A stretch of DNA of 64,000 bases from Thermoactinospora rubra (GTDB lineage Bacteria > Actinomycetota > Actinomycetes > Streptosporangiales > Streptosporangiaceae): assembly GCF_002093975.1 (NCBI RefSeq), contig NZ_KZ084331.1, forward strand, positions 132,143 to 196,142, given 5' to 3'. This document shows, piece after piece, positions 39,235 through 48,755 of the stretch. The position numbers and the translations under genes are program-made. The notes beneath the pieces are model-generated. The model was not told the DNA's origin. It saw only the letters and a list, made by a program, of their open reading frames with translations, and made no database searches. Positions within the stretch are counted from its first letter, which is position 1. Each line of letters begins with the position of its first letter.

Positions 39235-40833
39235 TTATCGTGCCCGCTCGTCCCAGACCGGTTCGGGCGATTCGTACACCCTGCCGTCGGCGCCGAACAC
39301 CAGATAGCGGTCGAAGTCGGCGGCGAACCACCGGTCGTGCGTGACGGCCACGACCGTGCCCTCGAAGCCGTCCAGCCCCTCCTGCAGGGCCTCGGCGCTG
39401 GCCAGGTCGAGGTTGTCGGTCGGCTCGTCGAGCAGCAGCAGCGTCGCGCCGGACAGCTCCAGCAGCAGGATCTGCAGCCTGGCCTGCTGGCCGCCGGACA
39501 GCGTCTCGAACCGCTGCTCGGCCACCCGCCCGGCCAGCTCGTAGCGGGCCAGCGCCCGCATGGCCTCGTTCTTCAGCTTGGCGTGCTCGGTCATGACGAT
39601 CTCACAGGGCGTGCGCCCGGCGAGGTCGGGACGCGCGTGGGTCTGGGCGAAGTGCCCGGGCACGACCCGGGCGCCCAGCCGCGCCGTCCCGGTGTGCGGG
39701 ATCCCCTCCCCGGCCAGCAGGCGCAGGAAGTGGGACTTGCCCGAGCCGTTCGAGCCGAGCACCGCGACGCGCTCGCCGTACCAGACCTCCAGGTCGAAGG
39801 GCTTGAGCAGGCCGGTGATCTCCAGGCGCTCGCAGATCACGGCCCGCTTGCCGGTGCGGCCGCCCTTCAGGCGCATGCTGATGCTCTGGTCGCGGGGCGG
39901 CAGCTCGGGCGGCCCGGCCTCCTCGAACTTGCGCAGCCGCGTCTGGGCGGCATGGTAGGCCGGGGCCATGCCGTCGTTGTAGGAGGCCTTCTGCTTGAGC
40001 ATGGCGACCAGGGCCTTGAGCTTGGCGTGCTCCTCGTCCCAGCGGCGTCTCAGCTCCTCCAGCCGCTCGTTGCGCGCCTTGCGGGCCTCGGCGTAGGTGG
40101 CGAAGCCGCCGCCGTGGATCCAGACGTTGCCGGACTCGACGGTGATGATGCGGTCGGCGACGTCGGCCAGCAGCTGCCGGTCGTGGCTGACCAGCAGCAC
40201 CGTCTTGGGCGTCTCCCTGAGCTGCTGCTCCAGCCAGATCTTGCCGGGGACGTCCAGGTAGTTGTCCGGCTCGTCGAGCAGCAGGGTCTGGTCGGGGCCG
40301 CGCAGCAGCGCCTCCAGGACCAGCCGCTTCTGCTCCCCGCCCGACAGGGTGGACACCTCGCGGTATTTCACCATGTCGTACGGCAGGCCGAGCGCGGCCA
40401 CCGTGCAGGTGTCCCACAGCACCTCGATGTCGTAGCCGCCCGCGTCGGTGTAGTCGCCGATCGCCTGGGCGTAGCGCACCTGGGTCTTCTCGTCGTCGCG
40501 CTCCATCATCGCCAGCTCGGCCTGCTCCAGGCGTTCGGCGGCCTGCCGTACCGCCGGAGGGGCCACGCCGAGCAGCAGGTCGCGGACCGTCGAGCGGTCG
40601 CGGACGTTGCCGATGAACTGGCGCATCACGCCGAGCCCGCCCGAGCTGGCGACGCCGCCGTCCACCGGGTCCAGGTCGCCCGCGATCAGCCGCAGCAGCG
40701 TGGTCTTGCCCGCGCCGTTGGGCCCGACCAGCGCGGCCTTGGCCCCGTCGCCCACGCGGAAGGAGACGTCGGTGAGCAGGGGCCGCCCGTCCGGCAGCAC
40801 GTACGTCAACCGGCTGACTTCGACATGTCCCAC
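39235..40833 (-). CDS. ABC-F family ATPase
   Basis: A 532-residue soluble protein with two ATP-binding cassettes. Cassette 1 has Walker A GPNGAGKTTLL, signature LSGGEQKR and Walker B LLLDEPDNYLD; cassette 2 has GSNGSGKSHF, LSGGQQAR and LLLDEPTDNLD. The linker between them (about residues 230-320) is Arg/Lys/Glu-rich and helical, as in ABC-F proteins that act on ribosomes. No membrane helices are present. Relatives include translational factors and antibiotic-resistance proteins. The GTG start follows GGGGAGGGCGTC. Confidence 0.93.
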   Translation of the reverse strand: MGHVEVSRLTYVLPDGRPLLTDVSFRVGDGAKAALVGPNGAGKTTLLRLIAGDLDPVDGGVASSGGLGVMRQFIGNVRDRSTVRDLLLGVAPPAVRQAAERLEQAELAMMERDDEKTQVRYAQAIGDYTDAGGYDIEVLWDTCTVAALGLPYDMVKYREVSTLSGGEQKRLVLEALLRGPDQTLLLDEPDNYLDVPGKIWLEQQLRETPKTVLLVSHDRQLLADVADRIITVESGNVWIHGGGFATYAEARKARNERLEELRRRWDEEHAKLKALVAMLKQKASYNDGMAPAYHAAQTRLRKFEEAGPPELPPRDQSISMRLKGGRTGKRAVICERLEITGLLKPFDLEVWYGERVAVLGSNGSGKSHFLRLLAGEGIPHTGTARLGARVVPGHFAQTHARPDLAGRTPCEIVMTEHAKLKNEAMRALARYELAGRVAEQRFETLSGGQQARLQILLLELSGATLLLLDEPTDNLDLASAEALQEGLDGFEGTVVAVTHDRWFAADFDRYLVFGADGRVYESPEPVWDERAR

Positions 40834-40920
40834 GACGCCCTCCCCGGATCCTGGCGCAGGCTACCCACGACCCGGTCGCGCGGTCATCCGATTTTCGCCG
40901 CGCAGGTGCTCTAGACAGCA

Positions 40921-40935
40921 AGTGATCTGATGACT
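40921..40935 (+). promoter_or_regulatory. Imperfect palindrome matching the GntR operator
   Basis: AGTGATCTGATGACT is an imperfect palindrome whose reverse complement, AGTCATCAGATCACT, agrees with AGTCATCTAATCACC upstream of the GntR gene (61793-61807). It lies 39 bp upstream of the 40975 gene start. This is the key evidence linking the two loci. Confidence 0.6.
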
Positions 40936-40974
40936 AGAACTGTAATCCAAGCTCCCAGCCGCGAAGGACGCTCC

Positions 40975-42099
40975 ATGAAGCGACTCATCCTCTTAGTCCT
41001 CACCCTCGTCAGCCTGGTCGCGCCGCCCGTCCCGGCGCAGGCCGCCACCGCCACCCCGCCCACCGGCGCGAACTGCGCGCTGGCGCCCTCCGCCGCGACC
41101 ACGAACGCCAGGCTCACCGCCCTGTTCACCGCCCAGGGCAACGACAACAGCCGCCTGGACGACTGGACCGGCGCGGACGGCACCTACTCCGTCAGGCTGC
41201 CGGGCGGGCGCGAGCTGTGGATCTTCTCCGACACGTTCCTCGGCCAGGTCAACCCCGACGGCTCGCGCCCGCCGGTCGTCGAGGAGGGCGGCACGACGGT
41301 CTTCCTCAACAACACCTTCGCGGTCGAGCGCGACGGCAGGCTGCGGACCATCTACGGCGGCACCCCGGACAAGCCGCAGGCGATCATGCCGCCCCGCGAC
41401 CGCAACCACTGGTACTGGGCCGGCGACGCCACCGTGGCGGGCGGCCTGCTGGAGGTGACCTACCAGGAGTACGAGCGGTTCGGCACCGGGCCGTGGGACT
41501 GGCGCTGGCACCGCAACGTCGTCGCCCGGTTCGCGCCCGGGCGGCTGGACCGGCCGCTCAGCGTGCACGACCTGCCCAGCGGGCACGGGGTGTCCTGGGC
41601 GTCCGGCATCCACCGCGACCGCACCCACACCTACGTCTACGGGGTCGAGGACCACGGCTCGGTCAAGTACATGCACATCGCGCGGGTGGCCGGGCGCAGC
41701 CTGCTCGGCACGTGGGAGTACCTGACCGCCGACGGCACCTGGTCCCCCGACGAGGCGCGCTCCGCCCGCGTCATGAACGGCGTGGCCAACGAGTACTCGG
41801 TCAGCAGGATCGGCGGCTCCTACGTCCTGGTCACCCACGACACGACCGAGGTCCTGAGCGCGCGGATCGTCGCCTACTTCTCCTGCACGCCGTACGGGCC
41901 CTTCGGGAACAAGACGCTCCTCTACACCACCCCGGAGACGGGCGGGAACATCTTCACCTACAACGCCCACGCCCACCCGGAGATCTCCGCCCCGGGCACG
42001 CTGACGATCTCCTACAACGTCAACAGCTTCGTCAACACCGACCACTACCGCGACGTGACCATCTACCGGCCCCGGTTCCTCGACGTGAGCTTCGGGTGA
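40975..42099 (+). CDS. Secreted DUF4185/DUF5005-like beta-propeller protein
   Basis: A 374-residue exported protein. Signal peptide MKRLILLVLTLVSLVAPPVPAQA is followed by a five-bladed propeller-like chain: ELWIFSDTFLGQV, TVFLNNTFAV, WYWAGDATV, VSWASGIHRDRTHTYVYGVED, YSVSRIGGSYVLVTHD. The acidic residues in the blade ends suit a glycosidase-like site, as in GH117-like families; the family's activity is not firmly known. The ATG at 40975 follows GAAGGACGC. It is first in an operon with a mutarotase-like gene and an SDR, and has a GntR-type palindrome upstream. Confidence 0.85.
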   Translation: MKRLILLVLTLVSLVAPPVPAQAATATPPTGANCALAPSAATTNARLTALFTAQGNDNSRLDDWTGADGTYSVRLPGGRELWIFSDTFLGQVNPDGSRPPVVEEGGTTVFLNNTFAVERDGRLRTIYGGTPDKPQAIMPPRDRNHWYWAGDATVAGGLLEVTYQEYERFGTGPWDWRWHRNVVARFAPGRLDRPLSVHDLPSGHGVSWASGIHRDRTHTYVYGVEDHGSVKYMHIARVAGRSLLGTWEYLTADGTWSPDEARSARVMNGVANEYSVSRIGGSYVLVTHDTTEVLSARIVAYFSCTPYGPFGNKTLLYTTPETGGNIFTYNAHAHPEISAPGTLTISYNVNSFVNTDHYRDVTIYRPRFLDVSFG

Positions 42100-42101
42100 G
42101 C

Positions 42102-43118
42102 ATGAGGCGCAACTGGGCGGCCCGCGTCCGGGAGATCACGATCTCCGGGATGCGGGCCGTGGTGCTGGAGAACGAGCGGCTGCGCGTGACCGTGCTGGCC
42201 GGCAAGGGCGGCGACGTGGTGGAGTTCCTGCACAAGCCGACCGACACCGACTTCGTGTGGCTCTCGCCCCAGGGCCTGCGCGACCCGCGCGAGCACCTGA
42301 GCCCGGCCGCCGACGACGTGGGGGCCTTCGTGGACCACTACGAGGGCGGCTGGCAGGAGGTCTTCCCCAACGGCGGGGCGCCCAGCGTCTACCGGGGCGC
42401 CCGGCTGGCCCAGCACGGGGAGGTCGCCTCGCTGCCGTGGCAGGCCACCGTGGCGGAGGACTCCCCCGGGCAGGTCGCGGTACGGCTGGCCGTCCGCACC
42501 AGGCGCCTGCCGTACCTGGTGGAGAAGACCTTCCGGCTCCGGTCGGGGGAGGCGGCGCTGGAGGTGGAGGGCCGGGTCACCAACGAGTCGGGGCTCGCGC
42601 TGCACGCCATGTGGGGGCAGCACATCGTGTACGGCGCGCCGTTCCTGGAGCCGGGCTGCCGGATCCGGATGCCCGGCGGGGTGCGGGTGATCCCGCACGA
42701 GACGCCGCTCAACCCCGGCGGGCGGCGGGTGCGCGGGGCCGGGACGTGGCCGGTGGTCCCGGCGCATCCGGCGGGCGACGTCGACCTCGGCGTCGTGCCC
42801 CCGGCGGGGACGCCGAGCGACATCGTGTACCTGACGGGCTTCGGCGACCTGGGCCGGTACGAGATCGTCGACGCCCGGGACTTCGGGATGAGGGTGGAGT
42901 GGGAGGCCGCCGTGCTGCCCTACCTGTGGATGTGGCAGGAGTTCGGCGCCTCCGCCGGCTACCCGTGGTGGGGGCGGGCCTACGTGCTGGGGCTCGAACC
43001 CTTCTCCAGCATGCCGACCGACGGGCTCGCGGCGGCCGTCGGGAACGGCACGGCCATGGCGCTGGCGCCGCGGGAGACCAGGGTGATGAGGTTGCGTGCG
43101 GAGGTGATCGGACCTTGA
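42102..43118 (+). CDS. Galactose mutarotase-like protein (DUF4432/aldose epimerase fold)
   Basis: A 338-residue protein with the galactose-mutarotase superfamily pattern: VLENERLRVTVLAGKGGDVVEF, LHAMWGQHIVYG with a conserved His, and a C-terminal WQEFGASAGYPWWGRAYVLGLEPFS acidic segment. It is probably a sugar epimerase or sugar-binding enzyme. The start at ATG 42102 is used; a GTG at 42096 overlapping the previous stop (GTGA) is equally likely. It couples the secreted protein to the SDR. Confidence 0.82.
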   Translation: MRRNWAARVREITISGMRAVVLENERLRVTVLAGKGGDVVEFLHKPTDTDFVWLSPQGLRDPREHLSPAADDVGAFVDHYEGGWQEVFPNGGAPSVYRGARLAQHGEVASLPWQATVAEDSPGQVAVRLAVRTRRLPYLVEKTFRLRSGEAALEVEGRVTNESGLALHAMWGQHIVYGAPFLEPGCRIRMPGGVRVIPHETPLNPGGRRVRGAGTWPVVPAHPAGDVDLGVVPPAGTPSDIVYLTGFGDLGRYEIVDARDFGMRVEWEAAVLPYLWMWQEFGASAGYPWWGRAYVLGLEPFSSMPTDGLAAAVGNGTAMALAPRETRVMRLRAEVIGP

Positions 43119-43882
43119 GCGAGTTCTCGGGCAAGGTGGCGCTGGTCACGGGCGGATCGGCGGGCATCGGCGAGGCCGTGGTGGAACGGCTCGCCGCAGC
43201 CGGGGCGCGGGTGGTGTCGTGCGACGTGTCGGCACGGCCGTCCGGGCGTCCGGGCGTCACGCCGTTCGAGGCGGACGTCCGCGACGGGCCCCGCATGCGG
43301 GAGGCGGTGGAGCTGGCCGTCTCCGCGTACGGCGGGCTCGACATCGTCGTGACCTGCGCGGGCGTGCAGCGCTACGGCACGGTCGAGGACACCCCGGAGG
43401 ACGTCTGGGACGAGGTGCTCGACATCAACCTCAAGGGCGTCTACCTCACCTGCCGGCCGGCGATCCCCGCGCTGCGCGAACGCGGCGGCGGCTCCATCGT
43501 GATCGTCTCGTCCGTGCAGGCGTTCGCCTCCCAGACCAGGGTCGCCGCCTACACCGCCAGCAAGGCCGCGCTGAACGGCCTGACGCGGGCGATGGCGCTG
43601 GACCACGCGGCCGACGGGATCCGGGTGAACGTGGTCTGCCCCGGCTCGGTCGACACGCCCATGCTGCGGTGGGCGGCCGACCTGTGGCGGGGGCCGCTCT
43701 CGCAGGAGGAGCAGGTCGCCGCCTGGGGACGGGCGCACCCGCTGGGCCGGGTCGCGCGGGCTTCGGAGGTCGCCGAGCTGGTGGCGTTCCTGGCCTCGGA
43801 CCGGTCGTCGTTCATCACCGGCGCCGAGCACCGCGTCGACGGCGGGCTGCTCGCGCGCAACCCGGCCGCGCTGCCCGAGTGA
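43115..43882 (+). CDS. Short-chain dehydrogenase/reductase
   Basis: A 255-residue NAD(P)-dependent oxidoreductase. Cofactor motif LVTGGSAGIGEAV, NAG-type CAGVQRYG, catalytic Ser in IVSSVQAF, YxxxK in YTASKAALNG and the VCPGSVDTPM end match classical SDRs. It begins at TTG 43115, overlapping the previous stop (TTGA), with a strong GGAGGTGAT site just before. Many sugar 1-dehydrogenases are of this type, and the operon context (secreted propeller, mutarotase) suggests it oxidises a sugar. Confidence 0.92.
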   Translation: MSEFSGKVALVTGGSAGIGEAVVERLAAAGARVVSCDVSARPSGRPGVTPFEADVRDGPRMREAVELAVSAYGGLDIVVTCAGVQRYGTVEDTPEDVWDEVLDINLKGVYLTCRPAIPALRERGGGSIVIVSSVQAFASQTRVAAYTASKAALNGLTRAMALDHAADGIRVNVVCPGSVDTPMLRWAADLWRGPLSQEEQVAAWGRAHPLGRVARASEVAELVAFLASDRSSFITGAEHRVDGGLLARNPAALPE

Positions 43883-43931
43883 TCCGCCTCCGAGCCGGGC
43901 CCGCGTGAGGCTTACGGCAGACTTGCGTGGT

Positions 43932-46682
43932 ATGCGCATCGGGATCCTGGGGCCGCTCCAGGTGGCGGGCGGCGGTCTCGACGGCCCGCGCCTGCGGGCC
44001 CTGCTGGTCAGGCTGGCCCTGGATCCCGGGCGCGTGGTGACGGCCGAGCGGCTCGCCGAGGACCTGTGGCCGGGCGAGCCGCCCGAGCATCCCCTCGCCG
44101 CCTTGCAGTCGCTGGTGTCGCGCGCCCGGCGGAAGGCCCCCGGCCTGATCGCCTCGCACCCCGTCGGCTACGTGCTCGACGTGCCGCGTTCTGAGGTGGA
44201 CGCCTGGGAGTTCGAGCGGCTGGTCCGCGCCGGCGAGCATCGCGCGGCCCTGGCCCTGTGGCGGGGACCCGCCCTCGCCGACGCCTCCGGCTGGCCCTTC
44301 GCCCACGCCCCCTCAGCCCGGCTGGCCGAGCTGCGCCTGCAGGCGCTGGCCGCCTCCATCGAGCCCGGCCCGCAGGCCGTCGCACAGCTGGAGGAGCTGG
44401 TCGCCGAGCACCCGCTGCGCGAGCCGTTCCACGCGCTGCTGGTGCGGGCGCTGGCGGCCGGCGGGCGGCGGGGCGAGGCCCTGGACGCCTACGACAGGAT
44501 CCGGCGCACGCTCGCCGAGGAGCTGGGCGCCGATCCCGGCCCCGAGCTGCGCGAGGCTCACCTGTTCGCCCTGCGGGAGGAGGCCGCGGGCAACCTGCCG
44601 GCGCCGCTGACGAGCTTCGTGGGCCGCGAGGCGGAGGTGGCCACGCTGCGCGGGCTGCTGGAGCGGGCGCGGCTGGTGACACTGACCGGGCCCGGCGGGG
44701 CCGGCAAGACCCGCCTGGCGATCGAGACCGCCGCGACGCTTCCGGCTCCCGACGGCGCGTGGCTGGTGGAGCTGGCCTCCGCCACCGACGTCAGGGCCGC
44801 GCTCCAGGCCACGCTCAAGGTGGGCGACCTGGAAGGCACGCTGCGCGGCGCGTCGACGCTGATCGTGCTGGACAACTGCGAGCACGTGATCGACCAGGCC
44901 GCCCGCATGGCCGAGCGGCTGCTCTCCCAGGCGCCCCGGCTGCGGATCATCGCCACCAGCCGCGAGCCCCTCGACGTGCCAGGCGAGCACCTGCATCCCG
45001 TCGGCCCGCTGGCGCAGGAGCACGCGGTGCGGCTGTTCCGCGAGCGGGCCGCCGCGGCCAGGCCCGGCCTGGCGCTGGAGGAGGACCGGGTGGCCGCGCT
45101 GTGCCGGCGCCTCGACGGCCTCCCCCTGGCCGTCGAGCTGGCCGCCGCCCGGCTGCGCACCCTGTCGCCGGACCAACTGGCCGCGCAGATCGAGGATCGG
45201 CTGTCCTGGCGCGGCAGCCGTACCTCCCAGCCACGCCACCGCACGCTCCGCGCGGTGATCGGCTGGAGCTGGGACCTGCTCGCCAGCGCCGAGCGGGACC
45301 TGCTGGCCAGGATGTCGGTCTTCGCGGGCGGGGCACGGGCCGAGGCGGTCCTCGAGGTGTGCGGGCACGACCTGGAGACGCTGTCCTCGCTGGTGGACAA
45401 GTCGCTGGTGGCCGTCTCCGGCGAGCGGTACACGATGCTCGAGACGGTCCGCGAGTACGCCGCCGGGCACCGGCCGCCGGGCGTCGAGGCCGCGCACGCC
45501 CGCTACTACACCCGGCTGGCCGAGCGCGCCGACCCCGGGCTGCGCACGGCCGGGCAGCGGCGGTGGCTGGCCGTCTTCGACGCCGAGCAGGCGAACCTGG
45601 ACGCGGCCATGGCCGCCGCCGAGGAGCCCGAGCGGCTGTTCCTGGCCCGGCTGTGGCCTTGGGTGATGCGCGGCATGCGCGCCGAGGCCGGCACGTGGGC
45701 GCGGTTCGTGCTCGGCCGCGGTCCCGCCGGCGCCCTCTGCCGCCTGATCGCCGGGGACGGCTCCGCCGTACCGGAGGGAGACGGGCCCGCGGAGATGGCC
45801 GCCTGGATGCTCGCGCCGGGTGGACTGGGCTCGCCCGATCAGGCGCTGGCCCGGGGACGGGCCGCCGCGGCCGTGGAGCGTCCGGGCCCGTGGACGCGGG
45901 CCGCCGCGCGGCTGATGGGCGGCATCGTCGAGTTCGAGTACGGCACGGCCGCGCCCGCCGAGCCGATGCTGCGCGCCGCCCTGGCCGGCTTCCGCGAGAT
46001 CGGCGACCGCTGGGGCACGGCGGTCGCGCTGTACTGGCTGTCGCTGGCCGCGGAGAACCGCGGGGACGCGGTGGAGGCGCTGGCCTTGGCGGAGGAGTCC
46101 AGGCGACCGGCGGCGGAGATCAACGGCGTGGACGCGCTGCCCGGGCCCGTCATGCTGCGCATCCGGCTGGGCCAGCTGCGGGCCCGGGTCGGCGACTTCG
46201 ACGGCGCGCGGTTCGAGCTGGAGCGCGCCCAGGAGGCGGCCGAGCGGACCCGCGACCCGCTCGCCCTCGCCCGGGTCCTGCACGGGCGGGCCGAGCTGGC
46301 CAGGAGGGCCGGCGAGCCGGACCCCGAGCTGCTGCGCCGGGCGCTGTCCCTGGCGGGGGAGGCTGCCGGGGACGCTCCGGCGCAGTTCCTCGCCCTGGTC
46401 CACGCCGAGCTGGCCGCGGCCCTGGGGGAGCCGGGGCCGATCCGCCACGCGCTGGAGCTGATGGAGGGCAACCCGGACAAGACCGTGCGGGCGGCGATCC
46501 TGGAGGCGGCGGCCGGGTGGTGCCGCGAGGAGGACGCGCGCGTCCTGCTGGCGGCGGCCCGGGCGCTGCGCGGCCTCGGCCAGTCCGTCGAGGTGCCGAG
46601 CCCCGAGGGGCATGCGGGTCAGCCCGTGGAGATGCCGAGCCCCGAGAGGTACGCGCTCAGGTCGCTGCCGTCGCCGTCGTAG
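43932..46682 (+). CDS. AfsR/SARP-family transcriptional regulator with ATPase domain
   Basis: A 916-residue regulator. The N-terminus (about 1-85) is an OmpR-type winged helix (ILGPLQVAGGG, VVTAERLAEDLWPGEPP), followed by a bacterial transcriptional activator domain (about 90-235) and an NB-ARC ATPase with P-loop TGPGGAGKTRLA and LIVLDNCEHV, LPLAVELAAARL. The C-terminal half is TPR-like. Such proteins often control antibiotic or secondary-metabolite genes. The ATG at 43932 is chosen over upstream ATG because the family begins with the ILGPL strand. Its last 64 bp overlap the next gene, which is antisense. Confidence 0.9.
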   Translation: MRIGILGPLQVAGGGLDGPRLRALLVRLALDPGRVVTAERLAEDLWPGEPPEHPLAALQSLVSRARRKAPGLIASHPVGYVLDVPRSEVDAWEFERLVRAGEHRAALALWRGPALADASGWPFAHAPSARLAELRLQALAASIEPGPQAVAQLEELVAEHPLREPFHALLVRALAAGGRRGEALDAYDRIRRTLAEELGADPGPELREAHLFALREEAAGNLPAPLTSFVGREAEVATLRGLLERARLVTLTGPGGAGKTRLAIETAATLPAPDGAWLVELASATDVRAALQATLKVGDLEGTLRGASTLIVLDNCEHVIDQAARMAERLLSQAPRLRIIATSREPLDVPGEHLHPVGPLAQEHAVRLFRERAAAARPGLALEEDRVAALCRRLDGLPLAVELAAARLRTLSPDQLAAQIEDRLSWRGSRTSQPRHRTLRAVIGWSWDLLASAERDLLARMSVFAGGARAEAVLEVCGHDLETLSSLVDKSLVAVSGERYTMLETVREYAAGHRPPGVEAAHARYYTRLAERADPGLRTAGQRRWLAVFDAEQANLDAAMAAAEEPERLFLARLWPWVMRGMRAEAGTWARFVLGRGPAGALCRLIAGDGSAVPEGDGPAEMAAWMLAPGGLGSPDQALARGRAAAAVERPGPWTRAAARLMGGIVEFEYGTAAPAEPMLRAALAGFREIGDRWGTAVALYWLSLAAENRGDAVEALALAEESRRPAAEINGVDALPGPVMLRIRLGQLRARVGDFDGARFELERAQEAAERTRDPLALARVLHGRAELARRAGEPDPELLRRALSLAGEAAGDAPAQFLALVHAELAAALGEPGPIRHALELMEGNPDKTVRAAILEAAAGWCREEDARVLLAAARALRGLGQSVEVPSPEGHAGQPVEMPSPERYALRSLPSPS

Positions 46683-47917
46683 CCGATGTAGCCGTCCGGC
46701 CGGACCAGCAGGACGCCGTCGGTGATGGCGGGAAGGGTCCTGACCCGCGGATCGTCCACCCGCACGCCGTCGGCGTACAGCGTGAAGTGGGTGCCCCGCA
46801 GCTCCTCCAGCCGCCCCGGCAGCCGCTCGCCGCCCCGCTCGCCCACCGACAGCGGGCTGTCCCGGTAGCCGAGGTTCAGCTGCTGGGTCTCCTCGTCGCG
46901 TTCCAGGTCCTTCTCGCGCAGCAGCCGGGTGCTGAGCCCCAGGACGTGCTCGGCGATCGGCACGCGCTCGGCCTCGTAGGTGTCCAGCAGCCACTCGGCG
47001 CCGTGCGCCAGCTTCCAGCCCAGGTTGTAGGCGTCCTGGACGCCGGTGTTCAGCCCCTGGCCGCCCGCGGGCGAGTGGACGTGCGCCGCGTCGCCGGCCA
47101 GGAAGACCCGCCCGTCACGGAAGCGCTCGGCCATGCGGATGTTCACCCGGTACTCCGACCGCCACGTCACCTCCTTGATCCTGACGCCGGCGTCCTGCCG
47201 GTCGAGGATCTTCTGGAAATCCTCCTCGCCGGTGTGGGTCGCGTAGAACTGGAAGAGGTCGGTGCCGGGCAGCGGGCACAGGCCCGCGTGCAGCGTCCTG
47301 GTCGCCATGTCGCCCCAGACGTGCCAGTGGTCGTGGTCCAGGTCGTCGGTCCTCACGTCGCCCAGCAGCATCCGCTCGCTGTCGAAGGTGTCGCCGTGGA
47401 AGCCGATGCCGCAGAGCCTGCGCACCGTGCTGCGGCCGCCGTCCGCGCCCACCAGGTAGGCGCACCTGACCGTCTCACCGCCGTCCAGCGTGACGGTCAC
47501 GCCGTCCTGGTCCTGGGCCAGGCCGGTCACCTCGACGCCGAATTCGACCTCCTTGCCCAGGCGTGCGAGGCGGTCCCGCAGGATCCGCTCCGTGCGCCAC
47601 TGCGGCTGCATGATCACCATCGGGTACGGCACCGCGTCATCGGGCTCCTTGGGCGCGTGCATCCGGCCCTCCCAGACGACCTCGCCGCCCTTGTAGGCGC
47701 GCATCGGCGGATAGACCGTCCCCGTGGCGAGGATCTCGTCGATCACGCCGAGGTCGTGGAAGACCTCGAGCGTCCTGGGTTGCAGGCCCTTGCCGCGCGA
47801 GCCCTTCGGAGGCTCGGGGGACCTGTCGACGATGCGGAAGTCGACGTCGCGGCGGGCGAGTTCGATGGCGAGGGTCAGCCCGGTCGGGCCGCCGCCCGCG
47901 ATGAGCACGTGTGTCAT
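46619..47917 (-). CDS. FAD-dependent monooxygenase (aromatic hydroxylase type)
   Basis: A 432-residue class A flavin monooxygenase. Motifs: GxGxxG as LIAGGGPTGLTLAIELARR, DG motif LVGADGGRSTVRR, and the GD motif VFLAGDAAHVHSPAGGQGLNTG. The first loop, RGKGLQPRTLEVF, is typical of PheA/Tet-type hydroxylases. The open frame extends to 48928 but that region is antisense to other genes, so I use the ATG at 47917. It overlaps the 3' end of the AfsR gene by 64 bp. Confidence 0.92.
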   Translation of the reverse strand: MTHVLIAGGGPTGLTLAIELARRDVDFRIVDRSPEPPKGSRGKGLQPRTLEVFHDLGVIDEILATGTVYPPMRAYKGGEVVWEGRMHAPKEPDDAVPYPMVIMQPQWRTERILRDRLARLGKEVEFGVEVTGLAQDQDGVTVTLDGGETVRCAYLVGADGGRSTVRRLCGIGFHGDTFDSERMLLGDVRTDDLDHDHWHVWGDMATRTLHAGLCPLPGTDLFQFYATHTGEEDFQKILDRQDAGVRIKEVTWRSEYRVNIRMAERFRDGRVFLAGDAAHVHSPAGGQGLNTGVQDAYNLGWKLAHGAEWLLDTYEAERVPIAEHVLGLSTRLLREKDLERDEETQQLNLGYRDSPLSVGERGGERLPGRLEELRGTHFTLYADGVRVDDPRVRTLPAITDGVLLVRPDGYIGYDGDGSDLSAYLSGLGISTG

Positions 47918-48078
47918 GGCGGTGAGAATGCGGGGCGCCGCTGCCGAACTGCTGTCAGCCGCTGTCATGGTCGTGGTCGCACTCGTGGCCGTCGGCCCGT
48001 CCGTCCCGCTCCCGCCCCGCAGTACCCCCCCGGCCCCGGTCTCCGGGGACGGCGGGACGGGGAGCGGATCGCGGTCAG

Positions 48079-48702
48079 TCAGTAGGCGACGGTGATGCGC
48101 CTGCGGATGGCGTTGCCCTGCTCCAGCTCGTCCACCAGGGCCACGGCGTAGTCCTCGGCGCTGATGAGGCTGTTGCCCTCGGCGTCGGTGAGCAACCGGT
48201 CGCCGCCCAGCCGGAAGCGCCCGGTGCGCTCGCCCGGCTCGATGACGGCGGCCGGGGAGATGTAGGTCCAGTCCAGGTCGCCGGCCTCGGCCCGGATCAC
48301 GCCGAGCAGTTCGGCGGCCGCCAGGGCCTCCGCCTTGTAGAGCTCCGGGAAGTACGGCTGGTCCACCAGCCGCTGCCCCGGAGCGACCTCCAGGCTGCCC
48401 GCGCCGCCGACGACGACCAGGCGCGACACCCCCGCCTTGCGTGCCCCGTCGAGCACGCCGCGCCCGGCGGCGAGCGTCGGACCGCTCGGGTCCGACCCGT
48501 CCCTGGGCGGCGAGACCGCCAGCACGACGGCGTCGTGCCCCTTGGCCGCCTCCGCCACCGCCTCGGCGTCGCTCGCCTGGAGCGCCACGGTCCCCTGCGC
48601 CCCGCTCCGGGTGGCCCCGGTGACCTCGTGCCCCCGGCCGCGCGCCTCGGCGGCGATCCGGCTTCCGATCATGCCTGTTGCACCGATGAGGAGAATCTTC
48701 AT
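48079..48702 (-). CDS. NAD(P)H-binding SDR-like protein (atypical)
   Basis: A 207-residue Rossmann protein with LIGATGMIGSRIAAEA at the start and YISPAAVIEPGERTG; the usual catalytic YxxxK is not evident, as in NmrA- and FMO-like reductases or nucleotide sensors. It is divergent from the HxlR gene; the perfect palindrome between them lies just upstream of its start. It is probably the target of that HxlR regulator. Substrate unknown. Confidence 0.85.
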   Translation of the reverse strand: MKILLIGATGMIGSRIAAEARGRGHEVTGATRSGAQGTVALQASDAEAVAEAAKGHDAVVLAVSPPRDGSDPSGPTLAAGRGVLDGARKAGVSRLVVVGGAGSLEVAPGQRLVDQPYFPELYKAEALAAAELLGVIRAEAGDLDWTYISPAAVIEPGERTGRFRLGGDRLLTDAEGNSLISAEDYAVALVDELEQGNAIRRRITVAY

Positions 48703-48709
48703 GCGGGGA

Positions 48710-48728
48710 CAGTATCCATTGGATACTG
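48710..48728. promoter_or_regulatory. HxlR operator palindrome
   Basis: CAGTATCC-ATT-GGATACTG is a perfect 8+3+8 inverted repeat in the 53-bp gap between the divergent NAD(P)H-binding and HxlR genes. Such a site is typical for a regulator that controls itself and its neighbour. Two further GATAC/GTAACC-like half-sites lie to its right. Confidence 0.75.
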
Positions 48729-48755
48729 GTTACTTCAACGTACCCTTGATACCCT

